This document shows, piece after piece, positions 42,221 through 53,815 of a stretch of DNA of 64,000 nucleotides. The DNA comes from Sugiyamaella lignohabitans (taxonomy: Eukaryota; Ascomycota; Dipodascomycetes; Dipodascales; Trichomonascaceae). The translations under genes were made by a program, and so were the position numbers. Location of the stretch: assembly GCF_001640025.1 (NCBI RefSeq), contig NC_031672.1:5456001-5520000 (forward strand), read 5' to 3'. Below the pieces are notes generated by a model. It was not told where the DNA came from. It saw only the letters and a list, made by a program, of their open reading frames with translations, and ran no database searches. Numbering within the stretch: position 1 is the first letter of the stretch; each line of letters begins with the position of its first letter.

Positions 42221-44886
42221 ATGTCAGATCCGACTATTCGTAAGGAGAAAAAACCTCGCGGTATAAGAAAACCGCTGAGTTGTACCGAATGCAGACGACG
42301 TAAATTAAAATGTGACAGAAATCTCCCCTGCTCGACCTGTGTTCGACGGGGCCGGACTGCAAAATGCGGTTACAACAATGAGCCTGGTGACCGTCGAGAA
42401 CAATCTAATTCCAGGCCAGGACATATCACCACTATCAATGGATCGCATCCTATAATTCAAGTTGGTGAGAATAGTAATGTCCAGCCTATTCCTAAAAGTA
42501 GGCTCAATGAACTGGAGACGCATGTTTTACAACTGGAAAGTTTGCTTCAAGAGGTACAATCATTTGATGAAAGTGGCTTATCAAATAGTATGCCAGCACC
42601 TCGACCTTTGCCTCATCATCAACACTCTACTGATAGCACTAGCAGCCATAGCACGGGAGAGACAAACCCTAGCGACACATTTTCACCGCCTGTCAATGGC
42701 CCCGTCTCCGTCAGTAGCACCTCGAGTATAGGGTCTGTTCCATCTACATCATCGTTTGAACGGCGGCCGAGCGAAGTTAGTCAGACGTCTGATCCGAGTC
42801 CGACAACCACAGGTAGCCTCGATAATGCCACCGGTGTCAATGGCTCGAATAGCAACCCTGTCAAACATAACAGTAACATCAACTCTTTACTACATCCCAG
42901 TCCTTCAAATATGACACCAGCATCAGTATCTTCCTCCTCGTCAGTATCCTCCAAGACTGCAGAAGACACACTCACTGCCATGGCTGGTATTCACATTCAA
43001 AGAGGACATGGCCACACCAAGAGAAAGGAAGGAAGTAATGGGGGTGAGATTATCTCGTCATCGACCTCGTTTACGATTCCATCGGTGCAGCTAACAGCAT
43101 TAGTTGATCAAGTCAACTTATTAAAAAATGCGCTAATTTTAAATGGTGCGGGATCTAGTAACAGTACACCACAAGCTGACACTGTAAAATCTGAGGCTAA
43201 TAACCCCAACCATTCTGGACCATCGTTTCCTCCCGTTTCAGGGCCTGCGACAAGCCCATGGTTTCACCCAGAAGCTCATGGGTTTCCATTTATGCAGCAA
43301 GGTGTAAGCCATAACCAGTCTCTTACCATTGAGAGTTTACTACCACGAATCCCTCCCATTCCAATCTGTGACTATCTAGTCCAAGAATATCTCATGGTGT
43401 GTTCCAATGTGTTTCATGTAATGTACAGCCCATATATCGAGGAACGATATCAAACATTCCGCAATTACCTCGAGACAAGGAACGATCCTACACCCAGCTT
43501 ACCTATCTTAGCATTGATGTTTGCTATTTTTGATTCTGCTGTGGCATATCTCGGTGACGATGACAGAAGATTAATGGAGCTCAGCAAGAAATATGACTTC
43601 TTTGCGGATCAGCCATTGTACGCAATGTCCGGATTATTCAGATCCGCGGCATTAGAGTGCCTTGTAGCAGATAACTTTCTTCTCAAGCACAATATCCTCA
43701 CTGTTCAAACTCTTTTAGTTATTCTTGATACATCACTGCACAAAGATGCTGATGATGGTCCATGTTTCCCAATATTTGGACTGATTATTAGTATGGCACT
43801 GACATTGGGATGCAATACAGACTTGGAAGAAGGGTCCCCATATGCCAAGGGTGGTCTAAGTGTGATAGAGCGAGAAGAACGACATCGCTGCTGGGCAGGA
43901 ATTTTGTTGATTGATAATCTGCTGACATGCCTGTTTGGACGACCCTCAATGGCTGTCAGTTTGTCTAGTCCTGGTTGTTTACCGATGAATACAAATGACT
44001 TCTACCTCAAAATGGGTAATTATGAACCAGTGATTAACAACTCAGAAATCACTCACATGACCTTCATTCTTTCAAAGGTGAAGATTAGTAGCGTCTTCGC
44101 AGATGTCTATGCCCGAATGAGGCATAAACGACCCTTCACATACGAAGAGGTGCTAGGTATTGATCAGGTTTGTAGGGCCAAAAAAGAACAGTGGGACATG
44201 CCGTACAAGTCCAACCGGGGGTATACGCAACTTTCAGAAGTCAAGTATGATATTCTACATAATCTACTGGATCAAAACTTGTTACTACTTCACCGACCAT
44301 TTTTTAATATTCACGAAGAGTCAAGACTAAAATGTATCAAATCGGCTACTAACATTGTACACCGTCTCAAAAGATTCTGTGACGACCCACTTTACCTTCC
44401 GTTCAATATTTATACTCGAGGTTTGGGATTGTTCTATTGCTTCCATACTTCGGTGGTGCTGGCACTTGCTGTCGCTCAGGAAATTGTTGCTCATCGAGAC
44501 CCTTTCAAGATCTTCGAGGATTTCGACCTTGGTTTATCCATTATTCGGCGACAAATTCCCTATAGTAAAGTCGCTGAGCGCTCGTGCACGGTGCTCACCA
44601 GATTCAGGTAAGTTGAAAAACAAACATGGGTAGGTCAGGTAGCCTAGATTGCTATTTGCTAACATTGTATAGGGAAACTTTAGAACAGCTAGCCAATTCA
44701 CAGAAGCCTGCTGCTGAGCCAAAGGTTGGAACCCCAGTAACTTTTGAAAATGGCGCCTCTGATGTGTTAGACTCAATTCTAAGCTCTTCGGTTGCTTTTG
44801 ACTCTTCACAATGGATTGGTCCAAGTGATATTAACTGGGATGAATGGGAATCACTGACCTCAATCGTTATTTCAGCTGGTCCTTAA
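42221..44886 (+). CDS. Zn2Cys6 fungal transcription factor, two exons
   Basis: Exons 42221-44607 and 44673-44886, with a 65-base intron (GTAAGT, GCTAAC, TATAG), 866 residues. A basic leader (RKEKKPRGIRKP) precedes the zinc cluster CTECRRRKLKCDRNLPC..C near residues 20-50 with six Cys in the usual spacing. A leucine-containing dimerisation segment follows (LNELETHVLQLESLLQEV), then a Ser/Thr-rich stretch and the fungal transcription factor domain at about 370-700 (YSPYIEERYQTFRNYLE, ALMFAIFDSAVAYLG, LLVILDTSLHKDADDGPCFPI, ERHRCWAGILLIDN). Exon 2 adds an acidic Trp-containing tail (DINWDEWESLTSIV), a plausible activation domain. Target genes cannot be inferred. Confidence 0.88.
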
Positions 44887-45153
44887 ATGATGTAGATGAT
44901 CTTTTGCTTCTAGTTTTATCATACCGATGCATTTTTGATGATTTTTGGTGACGGAACCGGTGCTGTATTGACTGCTCCTCGTACTCTCTTTGTGCCAATA
45001 AAGATACGTTCATCTGAACTAGTGGATCTAATATATCTTTACGCAGACTGTCGCTGGCAAGTGTATTTTCTGTAGTATGAATGGTTTTGGTTTTGGTATA
45101 CCACGGTCTGCCTAAAATGGATGTTAATATTTATGACTTATTTAGCTTATGAT

Positions 45154-45486
45154 TCAATTCATGTACATACTTCGTGATTTGTCTACTAGGGGAATGGCAA
45201 TTGAATCGTCTTTGTTGAATGCACTGCTAGATTCACCATTCGGTACCAGTGTTGAAGAAGTACGATCCACCGTTTCTGTGAGACCTTCTCCATTCACTTT
45301 TCCGTCTAGCTCGCTTTGAGCAGCACGGCGAATGCGTCGCAGACGTTCCTTCCTATCATAATGCTCCTGCCTGAATTTCTTTTCGTCGTGTTTCTCCTTT
45401 GCAATTTTCTCATCGCGACGAACTCTCTCTATATTCTTGGTATTATAGACATTGTACGATTTGTGCTTCAACAGGTTTAAGGGCAT
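45154..45486 (-). CDS. CIR_N-domain protein
   Basis: 110 residues from the ATG at 45486; an in-frame ATG at 45582 would add 32 residues that look unconserved, whereas MPLNLLKHKSYNVYN fits the conserved start of the family. The CIR_N (LENG1/CWC25-type) signature continues as NIERVRRDEKIAKEKHDEKKFRQEHYDRKERLRRIRR, a long basic-acidic helix. Members of this superfamily include splicing-associated factors, so a nuclear RNA-processing role is possible but not shown. The tail is Ser/Thr-rich. It is divergently arranged with the CCDC124-like gene, 222 bp apart. Confidence 0.78.
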   Translation of the reverse strand: MPLNLLKHKSYNVYNTKNIERVRRDEKIAKEKHDEKKFRQEHYDRKERLRRIRRAAQSELDGKVNGEGLTETVDRTSSTLVPNGESSSAFNKDDSIAIPLVDKSRSMYMN

Positions 45487-45708
45487 ATCCACGTTCGACG
45501 CCTGCCTAATATACAAGCTTGTTCTAGCAGGTTCAATGGTTTCGATATTTAATTTAACTCGCTTATAAGCATAGTGTGTCATGACGCAACCGCAGATCTA
45601 AAGTAACTGTATACAACCTTCAAGTATTTTAAAAGCATTGCTATCGATTAACTGCACAGCTCGTCTTGAGTAGATAAGTTAGATTAGTATCAAGAAATAT
45701 CATTGGAA

Positions 45709-46457
45709 ATGGGAAAAACAAGAGGTGGCTCAGAAAACTCCAAAAAGGTATGTTAGTCGTTTCTGTCTCAAGGTGCGGTGGCTTAGTTGCGTTTGCATTT
45801 ACTAACGGGAATTAGGCTCAGGGAAACTCTCGTAAGGCCGAAGCGGCCGACCGTAAAAGAGCTGAGGAAGAAGCTAGACTAGCTGCTGCTGAAGATGCTG
45901 AATGGTCTGTTGGTGCGAAAGGATCAAACAATAAGAAGGAAAGTGAAGCGGCTAAGAAAGCTGAGGCGGCTCGCAAGAAGGCAGAAAGAGATGCTATGCT
46001 CAAGGAAGAAGAAGATGCATTGCCCAGCAAGTCTGTTAAATCAAAGCAAAGAGGCCAGGAGAAGGTGGCTGCTCGTAGACAGGGCAATCTTGATGAGTTC
46101 TTAAACTCAACTTCAAATAAGGCCTCAACATTGAGTGCTAGTGGAATCGATGATGCCATTGACGCATTGGAGATTTCAACTGGCAGCGGTAGTAACAAAA
46201 AGATTGAAAGACATCCTGAGAGGAGATTCAAGGCGGCATTTGCTGCTTACGAGGAACGACGTCTTCCTGAAATCAAGGATGAGCATCCGGGTCTTCGCCT
46301 CAACCAATATAAGGAGCTCATTCGTAAGGAATTCGAAAAGAGCGATGAAAATCCTTTCAATCAAGCTACTGTCAGCTACAATGCCACCCAAGAGGATGTC
46401 CACAGTAAGAAACAAGCTCTTAAGAAGGCTGCTGAGTCCAGGTTGGAGGAAAGATAA
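45709..46457 (+). CDS. CCDC124 / LSO2-like ribosome-associated protein, two exons
   Basis: Exons 45709-45747 and 45816-46457, intron GTATGT to TACTAACGGGAATTAG, 226 residues. MGKTRGGSENSKK joins AQGNSRKAEAADRKRAEEEARLAA, a charged Ala-rich coiled region. The C-terminal half carries the CCDC124 domain: GIDDAIDALEI, ERHPERRFKAAFAAYEERRLPEIKDEHPGLRLNQYKELIRKEFEKS, ENPFNQ. Human CCDC124 (223 residues) and the shorter yeast Lso2 bind idle 80S ribosomes at the intersubunit space and help recovery from starvation. Full-length domain here, unlike the short S. cerevisiae proteins. Confidence 0.9.
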
Positions 46458-46767
46458 GGAAATGTTTATACGAACGATACGAAGATACACGAGACGTTAT
46501 GAAACCAGCACTAGGCTTTCCAGATATCTCAGAACAATCGTTCTGGAAAATGAAATTTGGAATTAATCTATATATTTATAGAGTAGACTGAACTTTTTTT
46601 TATATTTGTAACTGTAGCAACCTTGACCAACAACCGGAATCACTTTCTTCTAAGTGGATTCAACCAGGTGGGCTCTCCGGACAGGGACCCCCTGGAAGTG
46701 CCAGTCATAGTAAAATTAGAAATATGACAAATGCTAATAAATTATAGAACAAAAAATAACTAGACTA
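46458..46767. other. Convergent intergenic region
   Basis: 310 bp between two convergent genes. It contains the inverted segment TGGGCTCTCCGG..GGGACCCCCTGG near 46660-46700, possibly a small hairpin; no gene. Confidence 0.3.
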
Positions 46768-47190
46768 CTAACTGTTCTTAATGACACCGTTATTGTAAAC
46801 ATTTCTGACAACGTAGTTGGCTTGTTTGGTATCGGTACTGTCGGCACTGCTTCTTGGGCGTACCGCATCTCTGGGAGTCGACGTCACGGTGATGAGGCCG
46901 TTCATTGAAGAGGTTTGAATTTGCTGTTGGCGTTTGCTGGCCGTTTCCTGGATTAACAGTTCTAACAATCGTCGTGTGTACACATCATCAACGTCGAGAT
47001 CTTGACAGAACTCCTCATAACTATAATCAGCATCAAAGATTTCACTAGTTGGATCTGCTTCAGCAATCATTTGCTTCAATGACTGCAGCTTCTCTAATAG
47101 AATCGTGTCTGAATCACGACGTCCGGCCTCGTCCTCAGACTCTGCTTTCACTGTAGAATTGCTAGTCGTGTCGCTCATAATAGAAGGCAT
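46768..47190 (-). CDS. Acidic orphan protein (140 residues)
   Basis: 140 residues; a second in-frame ATG begins MSDTTSNST four residues later. I do not recognise a family. The N-terminus is Ser/Glu-rich, the middle (about residues 28-95) is predicted helical: ILLEKLQSLKQMIAEADPTSE, YSYEEFCQDLDVDDVYTRRLLELLIQETASKRQQQ. The tail is Ser/Asn-rich and ends NNGVIKNS. No signal peptide or membrane span. The YxxFCQDLDVDD segment with adjacent helix could be a protein-binding motif. Codon use is like that of the neighbours, so a real gene is likely. Confidence 0.6.
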   Translation of the reverse strand: MPSIMSDTTSNSTVKAESEDEAGRRDSDTILLEKLQSLKQMIAEADPTSEIFDADYSYEEFCQDLDVDDVYTRRLLELLIQETASKRQQQIQTSSMNGLITVTSTPRDAVRPRSSADSTDTKQANYVVRNVYNNGVIKNS

Positions 47191-48068
47191 ATCTTGAAAC
47201 TGCTAAACGAAAAGGGCCAAAGAACAAAAATGTTTTTCTTCTTTGTATGAGAAGCCTGAGTATACTTGTTAATCGAGGGTGTGATAAAATATGAAGTTTT
47301 GTTGTTTACAGATAAGAAATAGAAACTTTCTGGATAAGAATAATGAATCAAAAATTAAATTAATTTAGATGATATTCCTTGCTGACCGAGGTCGTATAAC
47401 GGGTGCTTTCTACAGCATACCTTGAGCGATTTTCTGACCCTGAAAATGCTAATAGTATAGATCGAAAAAAAAAGTTATGGAGATATAGTACTGAGGGATT
47501 TTCGAAACTCAGGGTTCTAAATTCAATTTTTGCGTATCAGTACTTAAAGTTGAAACCCCCAGATATATATATGCATCTCTTGATCTTGACTGAGTAAGCT
47601 GATACCACTGGTTGGCTAAACGGGTATCTCCTCACAAAGATACGTATCTTGGTTCCAGGCACGTCTATCAAAAATAGTCCCGGACCATTATCTGCAAGGC
47701 CCCATTATCGTTAGATCGGCTTATCACCACTGATAAGAGAAAGCACGCTTTTTATTGGCAGATTTCATGCTTCCGTAAATAGCAGTGTTCATGTGGATCT
47801 CTGCATGTACATAGCCAGCACCTTAAACTCAACTAGTGTTTAGTAGGTGATGTGTGTTGGTATTTAGATCTAAGGTCATGGTTCCAAGTGGTATTTTAAG
47901 AGTTAGTTTTCGCTTGAGTAATATGACAGACATTACCTTGTCATCCTTAGAGCCCATATCCTATAATGCGAGTTGCCCACACAAAGCCCGGGATATAAAA
48001 CCTATATTGCCAGTATAAATAGATAGCGTAGAGCAGCTGAAGAAGTCGAATATAGAAATCATTTGAAG
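47191..48068. other. Intergenic region between the orphan gene and MRE11 3' end
   Basis: About 880 bp, AT-rich. No gene recognised; presumably promoter of the orphan gene and 3' flank of MRE11. Confidence 0.3.
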
Positions 48069-50648
48069 CTATACAAAGACATCATCATCAGAATCACTGT
48101 CATCAGGGTCGTTATTCTAAAAAGCGTGTTAGAGGTAACATTTGAGAATGATAAGGTGAAACACAACTACTTACAGCTGCTGCTGCCATCCTAGAACTGG
48201 CTCGCTGCGACGGTCTTTCAGCCTGTATTGGTGTTGGTTTTCTGACTTGTGGCGGTCGGGAAATAACCTGATTACTAGTGGTGCTGGATTTCGGCGCTTG
48301 TCGCCTTGCTGCTGAGAGACCAGGACGAGCTCTGGTACTACGACCCGTCGTCCTACGCGGCGGTGGCGTTGGCGCTGGCTCATCGTAATCGGAAATTATG
48401 ACCTCAGGATCTTCTTCTTCTTCTTCTCCTTCTTCATCATCATCCTTGTCGTCATCTATGTCCAGTGGTTCGTCTGAATCCGAGACAACCCTTATGACTG
48501 GCTGTGAGGTAGGCTTCCGAGTTCGAGTCGATAGTCGACTAGTCTTCGGCAAAATATTTCCTTCATCAAGGTCATCATCATTTTCATCATCCTCGTAGTT
48601 TGTTGACACCTTTGTACGGGTATTCCTTCCTCTCCCAGTCGTTTTTACTGGCACGGCCCTTTGTCTTTGTGTAGATTCGGTGGCAAGATCAGTTTTTGCC
48701 TTGGATCCTGTTCGAAGTGACTCTGGTTCCAGGCTGTCTGATGAATGGTACCTTGCGGTACTCGAAGGGGTTTGCTCATCTGCAATCTCTTTTAAGCTTT
48801 CTTGAGTATTAATTTTGGTCTTTTCAAGGGCAGCTATGATCGATTGAACATCCTCGACGCCCATTCCAACAAGCACTTTGGACTGAACTTCCAAAGATTT
48901 CTCGAAAAATTGTTTTATTGCTGCCTTATCTTCTTTGGTGACGAGATTATTTATTGCAGTTGACAGCGCTCTGCCATGTAAAAGGCTCATCTCATCTGTT
49001 TTAAGAAACTCCTCTATCAACTCTTCCACTTGAATCATTTCAAGCCCATTTTCGTCTTTAGTTTTGTTAATAGTAATATCTGTTCTTGAAATATTTTGTC
49101 CCTTTCCATTGCTGCTAGAAACTTTACGTCGAAAGTAATGGATTACGTCATCAACATTGGCAACTTGACCGACAAATCTATTGGAAAATCTTGTTGGGTT
49201 CTCAACTTGATAATCACCTGAATATTCAACTTTGAGCCGGATCAGTGGCAAGGGACATCCAGTTTTATCTTCTCCATTGTTATCAAAACCTGGAGTTCTA
49301 TTAACTTCTTCCCACTCGTTTACTGCTCGTTGGATCAGGTCTTTGACCCTTTTCTCGAGCCATCTAGTGACCTGTGTCCTATTATCAACTCCAGGCTTAA
49401 TAGGGCTCCGAGAAAGTTCAACCGTTTCAATCGCAAAGGGCCTCACTGTCTTCAGTCTAATATTCTCCATGGTAAACGTTTTCCCTGTGACTGACATAAT
49501 AGCTACATGCTTAGGCACCGCTTCACCTTCAATCAAACTGGTAGCTACTGAACTTCCTGGCTGAATAACGCTGAAACCTTTACGCACATTTATCTTGGGG
49601 TCAATGAGACACTCATGCTCATGGCCCCAAACTACTGCATCAATGTAATCTGGAATATACTCCTCTGGAAAGACACCCCGCTTGGTGTGAGCATGGTGGT
49701 TTTGGTGGACTGCAAGAAGATTGAAAAACTCATTTGTTTGGACACTTGGTCTCAAAAATTTTGCTCTTCCATGCTTGAAAGTATGCTTCATCCTTTCATC
49801 TCGCAAATTGGATATACCGTATAACGCCAGCTTAGTGTTCCCCTTTCTGAACATTACTGGCTTGACCTCTATGTTCCGACTGTCAGTCACTCTTCCATAA
49901 TAGTTTAAGAATCCAGTAGCCGACAAAACATCCATAGCTGATAAGGAGCCGGCCTATTTAGTTAGTCTACTATACTGACTTGAGTTACGACGAATCGTTT
50001 GCTCTTGCCACATTGCCCGAGGTCCGTACAAAGTTGTAACAAATCTACAAGCTTAAGCAGGATAAGGATTCTCTGGTAGATAAACTTACACCTCCGGAAT
50101 CATCGTGATTCCCGCTTATGGCAAACATTGGTATAGCCACATTGAGGTCCTGTGATTCATAGTTTATGTAATCATGTCTAAACCGTTAGCCAGCTAAGAG
50201 CTTCGAGAAAAGGGCCAAAATCACAAAACCAGCCTTGTTTTCTCCACTTACTCTTCGACAAGTGACAATTGTCCATGTTGTAAAACCTCCAGCTCGCACT
50301 CCTTAGACCCTAAGCAATTGGATCGTAGAGCTGTGATGACATCAAAATACGACTTTCGAGATGGACTGTTAATGTGGAAGAGGTCTCCAGCGTGAACTAT
50401 CATATCAACACCTCGATCTTTGGCTATTTCCATAATCTCCCGGAAAGTTGTTGAGGCATCATTTCCCCGAATCGGGTCTTCTTCCTTGTATCCTACATGA
50501 TTATCAGTTGTGATCAGAATGCGAATAGTATCTGCGTCTGAAAGGTCAGTATGTTCTGTTTGGTAATTGGTCGGTACAAGAGACTGCCTCTTTACCCTAA
50601 TTTACAGTTCTGTCTATGCTTACAGTCATCTTCCTCATTAAAAGGCAT
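48069..50648 (-). CDS. MRE11: MRE11 DNA double-strand break repair nuclease, five exons
   Basis: Minus-strand exons 50648-50624, 50537-50252, 50177-50090, 49953-48175 and 48116-48069, 741 residues. Splicing gives [22 protein letters not shown]; the phosphodiesterase motifs are all present: [25 protein letters not shown] (spanning exon 3), HQNHHAHT and VWGHEHEC. The Mre11 capping domain follows, then a coiled region, a Gly/Arg-rich GRGRNTRT patch, acidic runs and a DNA-binding basic tail. The last exon adds [15 protein letters not shown]. Intron branch sites are TACTGAC, GCTAAC, ACTAAC and TCTAAC. Mre11 with Rad50 and Xrs2/Nbs1 resects breaks and activates Tel1, whose gene starts 6.5 kb away. 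Confidence 0.96.
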
Positions 50649-51204
50649 TTTAAATGATGAGTCCTCGCCGCAGAAACTCAAAGAGCTGCGAATATATTGA
50701 ATCAGACCCCAGGTTTTAGTCTAAATACCGTTGGTAGCGCGAACATGATCCGCGCTAATGAACCCCAGTCACGTGATTTCTGAGACTATTTTATATTAAC
50801 CCATCCTAATAAGATATCCACAATAAAAGTAACCTATACTACACAGTAATCCAGAGATATCTGCAACATAGCAGCCTATTCTTGGCTATATAGTGAGTTG
50901 TTTCGCATCATATTGAAACCTCCATTCGATAGTTCTACCAGGCAATAAGCGTCTTATTTTGCTGCAAGCCCTCAACCATAATGGTAGCTCACACTACCCC
51001 TCGTTAACTAATCTAATTTCCCCACTGTCGAACTGCTCAATTTCCAAGTTTAACGGCGGATAAACAATAAACAGCAAATTAACAAATTTGATACATATCA
51101 GCATTTTTCTTGTTTTGTAGCATATCGTGACATTTGAACCGAGATCAATTTCGGGGCCACATCCTACCTGTCCTTAGCCCATCGCTAGACTCACCATCCA
51201 ACAA
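50649..51204. promoter_or_regulatory. Divergent promoter, MRE11 / PAP2 phosphatase, with GTCACGTG
   Basis: 556 bp. A CACGTG palindrome at 50770-50775 in the context GTCACGTGAT matches the Cbf1-type consensus. No gene within. Confidence 0.45.
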
Positions 51205-52220
51205 ATGGAAACCATCCCATCGTATCAGAAAGAAATGAGGCTTTTTATACCAGATGTATTGACTATTGTATTTCTGGCTGTACTATACGTTGCAATGGAA
51301 TTCACAGCGCCATTTCATCGTTTGTTTTTCTTAAACGACAATTCAATCAAGTTCCCTCACACCGAGCATGAGCGGGTACCAAATATGACTTGCATACTGC
51401 TGACTATAGTGGGACCGGCGCTAGCCATAGCATTTTTACCTACCATACTTCCGAGAAGACGAAACTACAATAGCAGTAATCAAGTTAGGTTCATTTACGT
51501 ATCTCTCCTTGGTCTCTGTTTAGCTTTCACTGCCAATGGCTTCATTACCAATGCTTCAAAAGTATGGCTCGGTCGCATGAGACCAGATTTTTTGGCCAGA
51601 TGTATCCCCAAGCCCGGGACGCCTACTGATATCCCTGTTGGAATTGAGGTGTGCACAAACACAAATCTTCATGTCATTAATGAAGGTTTTAAAAGTACTC
51701 CTTCTGGTCACTCATCAACTAGTTTTGCTGGCCTCCTTTACTTAAGTCTTTGGATAAGCGGCCAATTAAGCTCTTTCCGAACAGGATCGGATTCCTATAA
51801 ATCGTTATTTTCTTTGAGGTAAGTGCGATTTTTTTGCTGAAAGTCTAGTTCATACTAACCGATTAGTCCGCTGCTCTTGGCCTTGTATATTGCTATTAGT
51901 CGGACAGCAGATTACCGACATCACTATTTCGACATTATTTCTGGATCTCTCTTGGGATCAGCCATCGGCTGGGCATGTTACGTAAGTGTTGAAAGAGTTG
52001 ACTTGTTTGCGTAGAGAGCTCTGGGTACTAGACCCTGTAGACGCCCAGTATTTCCGTTATTGCGTTACTAACCGTAAATTTCAAGCGCAAATACTTCCCC
52101 CATGTTACTTCACCCAAGTCGTATGAACCTTATTCCCTCGGAATTGAACCTTCTTCTCAATCACAAGGATACTTGGGCACATATGAAAATGGATCGGAGA
52201 GCGCCTCTACATTGGTATAG
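51205..52220 (+). CDS. DPP1: PAP2-superfamily lipid phosphatase (DPP1/LPP1-like), three exons
   Basis: Exons 51205-51818, 51867-51981 and 52086-52220, 287 residues. Introns have TACTAACC branch sites next to GATTAG and TTTCAAG acceptors. Six hydrophobic spans are present, with the three phosphatase motifs in order: KVWLGRMRP near residue 119 (motif 1), STPSGHSS near 165 (motif 2), and SRTADYRHHYFD in exon 2 (motif 3, catalytic His). The family dephosphorylates diacylglycerol pyrophosphate, phosphatidate and lysophosphatidate in vacuolar or Golgi membranes. DPP1 against LPP1 cannot be separated firmly from the sequence. Confidence 0.9.
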
Positions 52221-52735
52221 TGCCTCGTACCTATAGGAATATATTATGTTATTGAAGAACTGGCATCATGGAATCTGGATACGGCATTATTCCTGGATTT
52301 TTGTTCTGATAGGACAAGGAAAGCTCTAACGAAGTGAGCCATTCGTTTATTTAGTGCTCATGATGATTTCCGGCAAGGGTGAAGACCCTGGACCCGTTCA
52401 TGCACCATATATCAGACTTGATTCGCAGTAATATTTAGACAGAGAATATATGTTGTAGCCAGTCACCCAGTTTGAAATGCACTTGTATGTTTTGAAAGAT
52501 AGAAGCTGAGAAAACTTGCTTTCTATTTAATATTCTGAAAATAGATTAGCAAAAGTTGGTAGCATTAGGATAGTTAATGTCTTCATACTAAACATTTGAG
52601 CTGCTCAAGTTGTAGTGCATGAACGGCTGAGAATAGCCCTCCAATCACGAACATGAAATTTGCAACTTCACGCTGCATATGATATTGTCTATAGCTTTAT
52701 CGTCAACTACACAGTACCATACACAGACAATAAAA
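52221..52735. other. Intergenic region between lipid phosphatase and NDUFB3 genes
   Basis: 515 bp; 3' flank of one gene and promoter of the next. Nothing recognised. Confidence 0.3.
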
Positions 52736-53171
52736 ATGGCTCAGCCACAGATTAAAGACCCATGGGCACGTCGGTAAGTTTTACATTTCTAATTGCAGTG
52801 ACATTCATGATGTTAGGATCGGGGTTTGCAGACTTGGGTAGGATGCGCAAAGTAGCCATCCGTGGACGAACCAGAACCTACTCGTAGTATAGCTCGACTA
52901 CTATTAGAATAGAAAAGACATAATACGCCTGTTCATTTTGATATATTGCCGAATATCTAGAGGACGTGGAATTATTGATTCAAAAAATTGAGCTGTTTAT
53001 CTTGAACTTGATCGCTAACGCTATATCAGTGAGGCTTGGAGATACCAAGGACCATTCACTCGTTACAACAGATTCAAAGGCATATTCCCAGGATTTGGGA
53101 TCGGTTTAGGTGCATTTGCTCTCTTCAACATTTACGAATATGTTACTGCTCCAAAGGACGCTCATCACTAA
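52736..53171 (+). CDS. Complex I accessory subunit NDUFB3 (B12), two exons
   Basis: Exons 52736-52773 and 53030-53171, joined over a 256-base intron (GTAAGT donor, GCTAAC branch, ATATCAG acceptor), 59 residues. Exon 1 gives MAQPQIKDPWAR; exon 2 continues REAWRYQGPFTRYNRFKGIFPGFGIGLGAFALFNIYEYV, the NDUFB3/B12 signature followed by one membrane span. This accessory subunit sits in the distal membrane arm of NADH:ubiquinone oxidoreductase. Its presence shows the organism keeps respiratory complex I, excluding Saccharomycetaceae. The coding part is too short for simple open-frame detection. Confidence 0.9.
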
Positions 53172-53815
53172 ACTGTTTATATATTGCAATTAATTTATGA
53201 TCATAAAATCTGGGTTAGTTTTAACCATTGATTATCATTTTGTGACCGCTTGGCCCAGCCATCGGCAATCAGATGACTATCATGACGTTCCTCGGTCAGT
53301 TGTCAGAAGTACGACAGTTGTCCAGTTTCTAACAATTTCTAGGAACGTTAGATATAGATTAGACATGGGTGCAGATGCTTCTATGGGTCTTCAGGACCTG
53401 TAAGGGAAGTCCCTGCATAGACCCTTGCCCATTTTTCCTATCCAACCTGCTCCGTACAGGCATATGAGCTATAACTTAGAAGCTGTAAAAACCCCTTCAG
53501 ATAGTGTTTATCTAAATTATCGCAAAGATACAAAGGACTCAAATATCATTTGGTCTTCTTAAATCAAGATATCGAGCATCTTGTAGAAAAAAGAACTGCC
53601 CCATATACGCATAGTATCCCAATAACCTCTGTCCTCTCCTCTTGCTACATATATATTGCCTAATAAGGAAATACGCAGTCATACACAATTTATCTCAGCC
53701 GTGCCAAAGTTGCCAAACAATTTTCGAGGTAAGATGGTGGTGAAGTGAGATTGCATAACAGTTTTGAAATTTGTATAGTGTAGTTCAACCACTAAATTCA
53801 ACAAATTAAATAAAA
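53172..53815. other. Intergenic region upstream of RPL23
   Basis: 644 bp including the RPL23 promoter. No gene recognised. Confidence 0.3.

Noticed and set aside
45487..45582. Upstream in-frame ATG that would extend the CIR_N protein by 32 residues
   Set aside because: The family normally begins at the MPLNLL-type motif and the extension has no conserved character; kept as an alternative start only.
45818..46231. 137-codon minus-strand open frame rich in Ser, Leu and Ala
   Set aside because: Antisense to the CCDC124-like coding exon, whose Lys/Glu/Ala codons produce the pattern.
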